DNA of 64,000 nt, from positions 140,228 through 204,227 of the forward strand of contig JAEUHX010000058.1 of the NCBI GenBank assembly GCA_016792805.1, in the 5' to 3' direction. Shown in pieces: positions 35,957 to 44,761 of the stretch. Below the pieces are notes generated by a model. That model saw only the letters and a list, made by a program, of their open reading frames with translations, did no database searches and had not been told where the DNA came from. Both the position numbers and the translations under genes were made by a program. This stretch comes from Planctomycetota bacterium. GTDB lineage: Bacteria > Planctomycetota > UBA1135 > JACQFD01. How positions within the stretch are numbered: the first letter of the stretch is position 1; every line of letters begins with the position of its first letter.

Positions 35957-35967
35957 TATCGACCTTC

Positions 35968-35983
35968 AGCAATCGGCGGGCCA
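35968..35983 (-). promoter_or_regulatory. Sigma-54-like promoter motif before the YceI/PKS operon
   Basis: On the minus strand the sequence is TGGCCCGCCGATTGCT, which matches the sigma-54 -24/-12 pattern TGGCACGNNNNTTGCT with one difference and has the required GG-N10-GC spacing. A sigma-54 activator is encoded in the opposite arm of the cluster. Against it, the implied transcription start (about 35957) abuts the GTG start codon and would lie downstream of the apparent ribosome-binding site. Confidence 0.35.
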
Positions 35984-36177
35984 CGACCGCGTTGGTGCCA
36001 GCCGCGTCGCCGTCTCCGGGGGACTGGCTCGTTTGATTGAAAGTTCTGCCCGCTCAATGAAGAAACGACAAGAGCCGCCCGAGCGTTGCCGCGCCGCCGT
36101 TCGGATCCCCGCTTACTCCTGCGCTTCGACGGGAGGCGGCAATGGCGCCGACGCGCGAAGAGCGGCCGTGCAGCCCG

Positions 36178-36193
36178 CGGCACGGCAAGTGCT
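36178..36193 (+). promoter_or_regulatory. Sigma-54-like promoter motif before the MMPL arm
   Basis: CGGCACGGCAAGTGCT has GG-N10-GC spacing and matches the sigma-54 consensus except for the leading base and the first base of the TTGC block. The implied start, near 36204, falls at the start codon of the MMPL gene. That would make the transcript practically leaderless, so the motif is doubtful on its own. Confidence 0.25.
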
Positions 36194-36207
36194 TTGGAGC
36201 AATGCGA

Positions 36208-38238
36208 ATGCAGCCGCACTCTGCGCCCGGCCATCGACAGCATCGTTCTCGAGCGTGGGTGACGCTCCTCGCTGTGGCATGGCTCACCGGCCTCTTCTTC
36301 TGGGCGCAGCTCGACCAGAAGGTCGATGTCGAGAACCGATCGCTGAAGTCGGTCGGCACCGCTGAGGAGGAAGCGCACGCGCGGCGCGTGCGTGGTTTCG
36401 GCGAGGACGCCACCGTGGTGCTTCTATTCGAGACGCTCCCCGCAGGGACGGGCACCGTCTCCGCATCCGAAGTCGCCCGCGTCGCCGCGGTTCGGCAGAA
36501 GATCGCGGAGCTGCCTGGAGTCGCCTCGACGCGAGAGGTTCGGGTCCACCGCGAAGGGGCGCTCGCGCTCGCGGTAACACTTTACTCTTCGCGAGGCACC
36601 TGGCCGGAAACAATCACCAAAGTGCGCGCCGCCGCCATGGAGCATGGGCCGCCGTCGATGCGGCTCGCGATGAGCGGGCAGCCGGTCGGAGAAGTAACGA
36701 TCGCTAGCGAGGTCCAGCGCGAGCAGCGGCGGGTAGTGCCGCTCATCGCCGGAGGTCTCGTGCTGGCGCTCTTCCTCTTCTACCGCCACGCCGGGCTTGT
36801 GGCCGCGATTCTGCTTCCCGCGGGCATCGGAATCGTATGGACCGGCGGTATTTGTGCAATCCTCGGCCGCGAGCTCGACCCCGTGTCGGTGATGCTGAAT
36901 CCGGTTCTATTGACAGTGGGCGTCGCCAGCGGAGTTCACTATATCGAAGGTTATCTCGACGAGCTTACGGCGGGCCGTCCCACCTGGATCGCCGCCCACC
37001 GCTCGATGGCGAACCTCCTCAAGCCGGCCATGCTGGCCGCGCTCACGACGGTCGTCGGATTCCTCTCGCTCGCGATCAACAGGATTCCTGCAATCATCGA
37101 CTTCGGCATATTCGCGGCCTTCGGAGTGGGTCTCACTTTTGTGATCGCCGCGCTCACGACTCCCGCTCTGCTCGGACTGCTGGCACCTCGCGTCAACCCG
37201 CGATTTCTGGAGCGGCGCGGCTCCTTCGCAGGAGAGCTCGGGCAACGCGCGGCCGACGCTCTCGCGCGCCACGGGGGAACCGTGCGCGTCGCCGCGTGGG
37301 CCGTGGCGCTCATGGGCGCGATCGCGTGGACGCGCATCGGCGTGGACAACGATCCGATCCGGCTGCTGCCCGAGGATCACCCCTTCCGAGTCGAGACTTC
37401 ACAGATATCGGCGGCCCTCGGCGGATCCGAGACGTTCGACGTCCTCGTTCCGAGCGGCGGTCCGCTGGCATCACCGCCGCAGCTCGCGCTGCTGGCGGCG
37501 CAGACCTGCGCGCTTCCAGTGGTGGCAGGGCCCGCCGGTCCGGCCATGCGTGCCGAGAACGGAGATTGGCTGCTCCGTTTTGTTCTCTCGCCCTCCGGGA
37601 GCCGCGACCGGGAAGCCACATTTGCAGAGATTGAGCGCCGCGCGCGCTCGCTCGGAGGCGACGACCTGAGTGTGACGGGCACCTCAGTGCGGGTCGCGCG
37701 TGACTCCGGGACGCTCGTGCGTGGCCAGCTCTCGGGCGCAGGGGCCAGCATGCTCGTGCTTTTCTTGATCTTCTGGATCGCATTCCGATCGCTGCGCTAC
37801 GCGTGGCTCGCAATGGTCCCCAACGTCTTCCCGTGCATTGTCGTGTACGGCGGAATGGCGATGCTCGGACGGCCGCTCTCGGTCTCGACGGCCATGATCT
37901 CCTCCGTCCTTCTCGGACTTATTGTAGACGATACAATCCATTTGCTGCATCGGCTCAGGGAGGCGCGCGAGGCGGGACAGAGTCCGCTCGAGGCAGTCGA
38001 GTCCGTCTTCCGGAACTCCGGCCGTGCAATTGTGATCACATCGTTGGTCTTGGCGGGCGGATTCGCACTCAGCATGACGGGCAGGCTCACATCGACGGTG
38101 GAGTTCGGCGTCCTCGCATCCATCACGGTGATCACGGCGCTGCTGTCCGATCTGTTGTTGATCCCCGTACTCATGGTTCCCACGCGCGACGAGATCGTTC
38201 CGGATCCTGTCGACGAAGCGGAGGCGGTCCATGCGTGA
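36208..38238 (+). CDS. MMPL/RND-type lipid exporter
   Basis: A protein of about 676 residues with two MMPL modules. Each has one leading TM helix, a periplasmic domain and a bundle of five TM helices, giving about 12 helices. The first bundle contains SVMLNPVLLTVGVASGVHYIEGY, and the second contains STAMISSVLLGLIVDDTIHLLHRL, whose acidic pair is typical of the proton pathway. The start is placed at 36208 because GGAG lies eight bases upstream; the ATG at 36202 is the alternative. MMPL pumps move lipids, pigments and hopanoids. In this divergent type III polyketide synthase cluster it is the likely exporter of the product. It overlaps the flavoprotein gene by eight bases. Confidence 0.88.
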   Translation: MQPHSAPGHRQHRSRAWVTLLAVAWLTGLFFWAQLDQKVDVENRSLKSVGTAEEEAHARRVRGFGEDATVVLLFETLPAGTGTVSASEVARVAAVRQKIAELPGVASTREVRVHREGALALAVTLYSSRGTWPETITKVRAAAMEHGPPSMRLAMSGQPVGEVTIASEVQREQRRVVPLIAGGLVLALFLFYRHAGLVAAILLPAGIGIVWTGGICAILGRELDPVSVMLNPVLLTVGVASGVHYIEGYLDELTAGRPTWIAAHRSMANLLKPAMLAALTTVVGFLSLAINRIPAIIDFGIFAAFGVGLTFVIAALTTPALLGLLAPRVNPRFLERRGSFAGELGQRAADALARHGGTVRVAAWAVALMGAIAWTRIGVDNDPIRLLPEDHPFRVETSQISAALGGSETFDVLVPSGGPLASPPQLALLAAQTCALPVVAGPAGPAMRAENGDWLLRFVLSPSGSRDREATFAEIERRARSLGGDDLSVTGTSVRVARDSGTLVRGQLSGAGASMLVLFLIFWIAFRSLRYAWLAMVPNVFPCIVVYGGMAMLGRPLSVSTAMISSVLLGLIVDDTIHLLHRLREAREAGQSPLEAVESVFRNSGRAIVITSLVLAGGFALSMTGRLTSTVEFGVLASITVITALLSDLLLIPVLMVPTRDEIVPDPVDEAEAVHA

Positions 38239-39478
38239 GATCTCCTGCGACGTGGCCGTGGTGGGCGGCGGACCGGCTGGCGCGACGCTCGCGCAGCGGC
38301 TCGGCCTGCTCGGATTCCACGTGATCGTCCTCGAAGCCCGACCATTCCCGCGGCACAAGCCGTGCGGAGAGTTCATGAATCCGGCGAGCCTCGAGATCCT
38401 CGAGGAGCTGCGTGTTCTGGAAAATGTGGCTTCTCTGGGCGCCCGTCCCATCCGCGGCATGAAGCTCTTCTTGCACGGACGATCGGCGGCCGGCTGTTAT
38501 GGGAACATTACAGACGCTGGAACGCGGTTTCGCCACGGATTCGCCGTGCGGCGCGAGCGCTTCGACCAAGTCCTGCTCAATGCGGCGCTCTCCACTCCGG
38601 GCGTTCAAGCGCTTCAGCCGGCGACAGTGTCGCGCGTCCTTCGCGGTGCGGGCGGAGAAGTTCTCGGAGTCGAGGCGCGCGACGCAGTTGGCGAACGAGT
38701 GACCGTGAGATCCGCATTCACGATCGGCGCCGATGGCGTGCGGTCCCGAGTCGCCCGGGAGCTCGGCGTCCATCGGCCGACACCGTGGCTCGACAAGCTT
38801 GCGCTCGTGACACGGTACGAACATGTTCCTTGGGGCGCCTTTGCTGAAGCTCACTTTTATGACGGCGGCTATTTTGCATGTGCGCCCGTCGACGGCGGAT
38901 TGTTGAGCCTCAATGCCGTCGTCGATCGCCGGGCCTACCTCGAGGCCGGGCTAACGCCCGAGGAATTCCTGACCCGAAGACTCGTGGCTGTCCCGGAGCT
39001 GCGGGAGCGTCTCGCGGCAGGGCGCCGATGCGATCCCATTCGCGGCATCGCTTCGATGGCTGGGAGTACAACACAACAAATATTCGACGGTGCAGCGCTC
39101 GTGGGGGACGCCGCGGGATATGTGGATCCTGTCACGGGCGAAGGCATCTACATCGCACTCCGCGGGAGCCAGCTTCTGGCTCCTGTGCTCGCGGACGCGC
39201 TCCGGCGCCGGGACCGAAGTCAACGATCTCTCGACGCCTATCGCACAGCGCGGCGGCGAGAGCTGCTGCCCCGGCGGTGGTCGGGTTTGCTGCTCCAGCG
39301 GCTTCTTCGATCGCCCATGGCGAAGGAGGCAGGCATTCGAATTCTCGCACGAAATCCGGGCCTCGCAGACCTCGCCGTCTCCGCGACGGGCGAAGACCTG
39401 CCGCTTCGCAAGCTATTGTTACCTTCCGCAATCCTTCGGGCTTTCGGCGGCAGGCCGATGGCGACGGCAGGAACATGA
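38231..39478 (+). CDS. Geranylgeranyl-reductase-like FAD-dependent oxidoreductase
   Basis: A 415-residue flavoprotein of the p-hydroxybenzoate hydroxylase/geranylgeranyl reductase group. The FAD motif is CDVAVVGGGPAGATLAQRLG (residues 6-25). RHKPCGEFMNPASLEIL is the substrate-side signature common in this group, and ALVGDAAGYVDPVTGEGIYIAL near residue 293 is the second FAD-binding motif. It could hydroxylate an aromatic ring or reduce isoprenoid-type double bonds. In type III polyketide clusters such enzymes commonly oxidise the resorcinol to a quinone. Overlaps bind it to the MMPL exporter upstream and the small exported protein downstream. Confidence 0.85.
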   Translation: MREISCDVAVVGGGPAGATLAQRLGLLGFHVIVLEARPFPRHKPCGEFMNPASLEILEELRVLENVASLGARPIRGMKLFLHGRSAAGCYGNITDAGTRFRHGFAVRRERFDQVLLNAALSTPGVQALQPATVSRVLRGAGGEVLGVEARDAVGERVTVRSAFTIGADGVRSRVARELGVHRPTPWLDKLALVTRYEHVPWGAFAEAHFYDGGYFACAPVDGGLLSLNAVVDRRAYLEAGLTPEEFLTRRLVAVPELRERLAAGRRCDPIRGIASMAGSTTQQIFDGAALVGDAAGYVDPVTGEGIYIALRGSQLLAPVLADALRRRDRSQRSLDAYRTARRRELLPRRWSGLLLQRLLRSPMAKEAGIRILARNPGLADLAVSATGEDLPLRKLLLPSAILRAFGGRPMATAGT

Positions 39479-40089
39479 AAGGAATCCTGCTTATCACAAT
39501 TCCAGTCGGGCTCGCTGCGGCCGCCGTCGGATTGCGAGAGGGTACGCGCCCCCGCCGGATGGTCGCGCAGCTCGAAGGGCATCCCGCGGAGGTCTCCCCT
39601 CCTCCCATCTTCCTTTCCGCGGCGCGCGCTTCCCAACAGCCGTCGGCGTGGCGCGTCGACGCGGAGGCGTCGAAGGCCGCTCTGCGCCCCGAGGGAGACG
39701 CGGGAAGCAACACCTGCTTCCAGATCGACGGCACGCTCGACCTCGGCCCCGAGGACTCCATCTTGGGCGCGGATCTGGATCTGCGGCCCGACCGGGCTGA
39801 TGCGTTTCCCATTCATATTCGGATTGAGTCGGCGCCGAGCACGCCTTCACGCGTGCCGGGCCCCCGCAGCGCTCTCGTCATCGCGTCGGTTCTTCACAAT
39901 GGAGAGCTTCGCACGGGCGTCACTTCGCTCTATCTGCTGAGGGTTCCTGGCGGAAGGCTTCACGTGCAGATGTTCTTTGACATTCCGCAGATACCCATCA
40001 GCTTGTCCCCGTTCCGCTGGCACTCGATACTGCACTCGACGATGCCCGGCATCCTCGGGCTCAATCTGCAGTTGCACTCCAGAACTTAG
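39475..40089 (+). CDS. Small exported protein, possibly YceI-like
   Basis: A 204-residue protein starting at an ATG that overlaps the previous stop (ATGA). An N-terminal hydrophobic helix (residues 2-20) should act as signal or anchor. The mature part contains TCFQIDGTLDLGPEDSILGA, an Asp/Arg-rich segment and LHVQMFFDIPQIPISL, a beta-strand-rich pattern that may be a divergent YceI/lipocalin fold. This is a weak inference. The position between the flavoprotein and the histidine kinase ties it to the polyketide pathway. No family was recognised with confidence. Confidence 0.65.
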   Translation: MKGILLITIPVGLAAAAVGLREGTRPRRMVAQLEGHPAEVSPPPIFLSAARASQQPSAWRVDAEASKAALRPEGDAGSNTCFQIDGTLDLGPEDSILGADLDLRPDRADAFPIHIRIESAPSTPSRVPGPRSALVIASVLHNGELRTGVTSLYLLRVPGGRLHVQMFFDIPQIPISLSPFRWHSILHSTMPGILGLNLQLHSRT

Positions 40090-40095
40090 GCCGCC

Positions 40096-41648
40096 GTGAT
40101 CGCTTCTAGAAACCACAACTCAGCGACCTCGAATCCGCCGCCTTGGATGCGCTGGACGATCGGGCGGAAGCTTGGGCTTGCCTTTGCATCTGTTGCACTC
40201 TTGCTTCTCGCGATCGGAGCGGTCGTTTGGGTAGAAGTGCATAGGATGAACGCGGCGCTGGCCGACTTGCTGGAGGAGCAGGTTGAGAGTCAATATTCGC
40301 AGCAGCTCCTGCGCGGGCTCCAAGTGCTGGATCAGTCGATTCGCGTGATGGGAAGCGGAGGGGCAGTCGACGGAGCGGGCGTCGCACAAGTGCTCACCTC
40401 CCCTTTGGAGGAGTCGCTTCGGGCCCTCAGCATTCTGCGCCAGGGCACGCACGGGATCCCCGAACCGATGACGGAGCACGCGAGCCACGAGGAGCGTGAG
40501 CAGAAGCTCTACGCCCGCATCGAGAACGCTCTCCGGCAAGTTCAAGAATCGTCGAAGAGTGCCTCCGACTTGCAGAGTGCGCGCGCCACCGTCCAGGAAG
40601 CATTGCATGACACAGAAAGCCTCCACGGGGAGATGGCGCGACGCGTCGCGGCTTCGGGCTCCGAAGTGCGCGCCGATGCGGCACAGCTGCGCAGGCTCGT
40701 CTTCTGGACGACGGCCGCGGGTCTTGCCTGCATCGCCGGACTTTTGTACGTTCTCACCAGAACGATCGTTCGCCCAGTCCTTGCGCTGCGAGCGGCGGCC
40801 GCCGAACTGGAGCACGGCGGAAGAGCGCCTCGCCTCGCTGCAGCCGGCGGCGATGAGATTGCCGAACTCAGCGCCGATTTCAATTCCATGGCCGCGGAAG
40901 TGGAATCCACCCGTGAGGATCTCCAGAAGCGGGTCGAGGAGCGCACGCGGGAGTTCCTGCGTGCCGCTAAGCTCGCGAGCCTCGGCACCTTGGCGGCAGG
41001 GGTCGCGCACGAGATCAATAATCCACTGGCTTCGATCGCCTCCTGCGCGGAGGGGCTGGATCGGCGGCTTCGGACGGGCAAGACGACCACAGAAGAGCAG
41101 CTGGAGTATCTGCGAATCATCGGGCGCGAGGCCTACCGCGCCCACGAGATCACATCTCGGCTTCTGGACTTCGCCCGGCAGGACGCCGGCGAGAAACACC
41201 CCTTCGATCCGAAGGAACTCTTCGCGGAGGTGAAAAAGCTGCTCGGCCATACGCTGGAGAAGCAGGGGCTCAAGCTCGAGATTGAGTGCGATCCAAATCT
41301 GCCGAGGATCCTTGGGAATCCCAATGAGTGCAGACAAGTGATCTTGAATTTGCTGCAGAACGCCATCGATGCGACGCCTCCCGGCAAGACCATTCGAATC
41401 CAGTGCCGTCGAGCCGAGAAAGCGGTGATGCTCACAGTGGAAGACGAGGGCACCGGCATTCCGCCCGAGCATCTCGACCGTATTTTTGATCCGTTCTTCA
41501 CGACGAAGGAACCCGGAAAGGGAACGGGCCTCGGTCTTGCGATTGTTCACCGGATCGTGGTGGACGGCCACGGAGGTCGCATCGAGGCCGAGAACACAGG
41601 CCACGGAGCAAGGTTCCGCGTCACAATTCCATCCGCAGAGGAGATCTC

Positions 41649-41652
<4 letters not shown>
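40096..41652 (+). CDS. Membrane sensor histidine kinase (NtrB-like)
   Basis: A 518-residue kinase with a GTG start, six bases after the previous gene. TM1 (residues 24-45), a periplasmic helical sensor region of about 160 residues, TM2 (near 210-228) and a HAMP domain precede the catalytic core. The phospho-acceptor is His305 in [18 protein letters not shown] box [10 protein letters not shown]1 [20 protein letters not shown] and G2 [12 protein letters not shown] are all intact. The coding region ends in a TTGA overlap with the response regulator, its obvious partner. The signal is unknown. Its location suggests it senses membrane or lipid state and controls the polyketide cluster. Confidence 0.93.
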
Positions 41653-43022
<1,370 letters not shown>

Positions 43023-43093
43023 CCGACGCCCCGCCGCTCGCCGTGGAGACCGGCACTTCTCCCGCGGGCGGCCATCGGCGAAACTCGGGGAGC

Positions 43094-44125
43094 GTGGACA
43101 CGCTCCGCACGATCGCCGTCACAGGCGCAACCGGCTTCATCGGGCGCGCTGTACTTCCTGCGATCCGCAGGCGGTTTCCCCAGGCGCGGATCCGCGTCCT
43201 CCTGCGCCCCGAGTCGCCCGCAGCGGTGCGCACCGAGCTGTCGCAGCTCGGTGTCGAAGCCGTCGAGGGCGATCTTCGCGCGGCCGAATCGCTCGAACCG
43301 CTGGTGCGCGGCGCCGATGCGCTGCTCCATCTCGCGAGTCCGGGTCCGAAAAGCGACGGGCCGACACTCCACGAGGTGAACGTCCGCGGTTCCCGCGCGC
43401 TGGCGAAAGCGGCAGCCCATGCCGACGTCCACCGATTGGTGTACTTGAGCGCCGCGTCGGTCTATGGCGCGCCCCACCGCGGGAACGATTGGGGCGAGGA
43501 CGCGCCGACGATTCCCTACCACGATTACGGTCGGACGAAACTCGGCGCGGAGAGCGCCGTCACCGCGTCGTTCCTCGAGCTCCCCGACGCAGAGCCCGAT
43601 GCTTCGATGATCCTCGCCCCGCAGCCGGGCGGCGGTGCCGAAGGGCGAACGCTTCTCGTACTGCGGTCGACGGTCGTCTACGGCCCCGGCAGTCCCTACT
43701 TGAGGGCGCTGCTGGAGCGGCTGCGGCAGCAGCCGAAGCTGCGAACGCCCCCGGGAGACGAGTGGTTGAATCCGATCTACCTCGGCGACCTCGTTGAGAT
43801 CCTCGGTCGCGCTCTGGAGGAGCCGCGGCCCGGCGCGCTGGTGGTGAATGTCGGCGGACCCGAGCGCGTGCTGCTCGAGGAGCTACGCGACCGGGTGGCG
43901 AAAGCTGCTGGGATTCCACGGGTTCGGACGGTGATGCCCGCCTGGCTCGCAAGCCTTCGCGCCCGCTGGACGACGCGAAGCGAGTTGCCGGCAGCCCGTG
44001 CGGTGCTCCTCGCGAAAGCGCGCGGAGAGACGTTCAACGGCTGCGTCGCCATCGATCGATTGAATGCCCGTTGGGCGCCGAAGCTCACGGCACTCGACGC
44101 CGGGCTCGCGGCCTCGCTGCGCTAG
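43094..44125 (+). CDS. NAD-dependent epimerase/dehydratase family protein
   Basis: A protein of about 343 residues of the extended short-chain dehydrogenase family. The nucleotide-binding glycine motif VTGATGFIGRAV lies at the N terminus. The catalytic YGRTK (Tyr-x3-Lys) and the serine-containing LVYLSAASVYG are present, so it should be active on a nucleotide sugar, steroid-like or lipid substrate. The frame is open to a GTG at 43043. The GTG at 43094 is preferred because family members begin just before the glycine motif. It follows the response regulator closely and is the last gene of the right arm, so a tailoring role in the cluster is possible but unproven. Confidence 0.85.
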   Translation: MDTLRTIAVTGATGFIGRAVLPAIRRRFPQARIRVLLRPESPAAVRTELSQLGVEAVEGDLRAAESLEPLVRGADALLHLASPGPKSDGPTLHEVNVRGSRALAKAAAHADVHRLVYLSAASVYGAPHRGNDWGEDAPTIPYHDYGRTKLGAESAVTASFLELPDAEPDASMILAPQPGGGAEGRTLLVLRSTVVYGPGSPYLRALLERLRQQPKLRTPPGDEWLNPIYLGDLVEILGRALEEPRPGALVVNVGGPERVLLEELRDRVAKAAGIPRVRTVMPAWLASLRARWTTRSELPAARAVLLAKARGETFNGCVAIDRLNARWAPKLTALDAGLAASLR

Positions 44126-44144
44126 CGCGCGCGTAAACCTCAGG

Positions 44145-44160
44145 GCGGAGAAGGCTCCGC
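44145..44160 (+). terminator. Short hairpin after the epimerase gene
   Basis: GCGGAG-AAGG-CTCCGC forms a 6-bp perfect stem with a four-base loop, 20 bases after the epimerase stop codon. No U-tract follows. It is a possible terminator separating the polyketide cluster from the PadR/exosortase locus. Confidence 0.4.
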
Positions 44161-44187
44161 GCGGTTGCGCTACCTCGCCGCGCCGAG

Positions 44188-44206
44188 TACCTTGCGATAC
44201 AAGGTA
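44188..44206. promoter_or_regulatory. Palindromic operator candidate before the PadR gene
   Basis: TACCTTG-CGATA-CAAGGTA is a perfect 7-bp inverted repeat with a 5-bp centre, ending ten bases before the GTG of the PadR gene. PadR regulators usually repress their own operon through short palindromes over the promoter, so this is the natural candidate site. By inference it controls the whole exosortase locus. Confidence 0.6.
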
Positions 44207-44216
44207 GTGTGGCGAC

Positions 44217-44579
44217 GTGAGCGCGGCGAATCCCCTTCCCGATCCCTTCGAGAGCTGGACCGTGCAAATGCGCAAGGGGTTGCTCGACCTCGCCGTGTTG
44301 AACGCTCTGATGGAGTCGGAGCGCTACGGGTACGAGCTGGTGAAGAACCTCGTCCACGTGCCGGGGCTGACCGTCACAGAAGGGACGCTCTATCCGCTGC
44401 TGTCGCGCCTGCGACTCCAGGGGCTTGTGAAGACTCGCCTCGAGCCTTCGGAGTCGGGGCCTGCGCGGAAATATTACTCGCTCACCTCTGAAGGGCACAG
44501 AGCCGCCAAGCTCATGAACGAGCACCTTGAGGAATTAGTAAAAGGCTGCAGATCGCTGCGGAATGGTGACCAGCAATGA
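44217..44579 (+). CDS. PadR family transcriptional regulator
   Basis: A 120-residue winged-helix repressor with a GTG start. Family signatures: MRKGLLDLAVLNALMESERYGYELV (first helices), EGTLYPLLSRLRLQGLVKTRL (recognition helix and wing) and GPARKYYSLTSEGHRAAKLM. The short C-terminal helix for dimerisation is present. A perfect palindrome lies just upstream (44188-44206). The gene overlaps the following small ORF by ATGA, so it is co-translated with the PEP-CTERM/exosortase genes and probably regulates them in response to an unknown ligand. Confidence 0.92.
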   Translation: MSAANPLPDPFESWTVQMRKGLLDLAVLNALMESERYGYELVKNLVHVPGLTVTEGTLYPLLSRLRLQGLVKTRLEPSESGPARKYYSLTSEGHRAAKLMNEHLEELVKGCRSLRNGDQQ

Positions 44580-44761
44580 GCAGCTTTGCGAATCGGGCTC
44601 GATCCGAATCCGCTGAGCGCTCCGAAGCACACACATCGGATCCTGGCCAGGCGCCTCCGAATTCTATCACAAGATTGTTTACACAATTGAATCAGCAGCA
44701 GCCTCGGATGGGCCGCACGTTGGCTGCACAACTTCTCCGAAGTCTGGAGGAAATCACATGA
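44576..44761 (+). CDS. 61-residue coupling ORF between PadR and VIT protein
   Basis: A small open frame that starts at an ATG overlapping the PadR stop and ends in a TGA overlapping the ATG of the VIT protein, so it bridges the two exactly. The product is hydrophilic, rich in Ser, Arg and Gln, with a possible amphipathic helix at the C terminus (RTLAAQLLRSLEEIT). In many PadR operons the second product is a small protein controlled with the repressor. No family was recognised. The exact double ATGA overlap argues that it is translated. Confidence 0.6.
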   Translation: MSSFANRARSESAERSEAHTSDPGQAPPNSITRLFTQLNQQQPRMGRTLAAQLLRSLEEIT

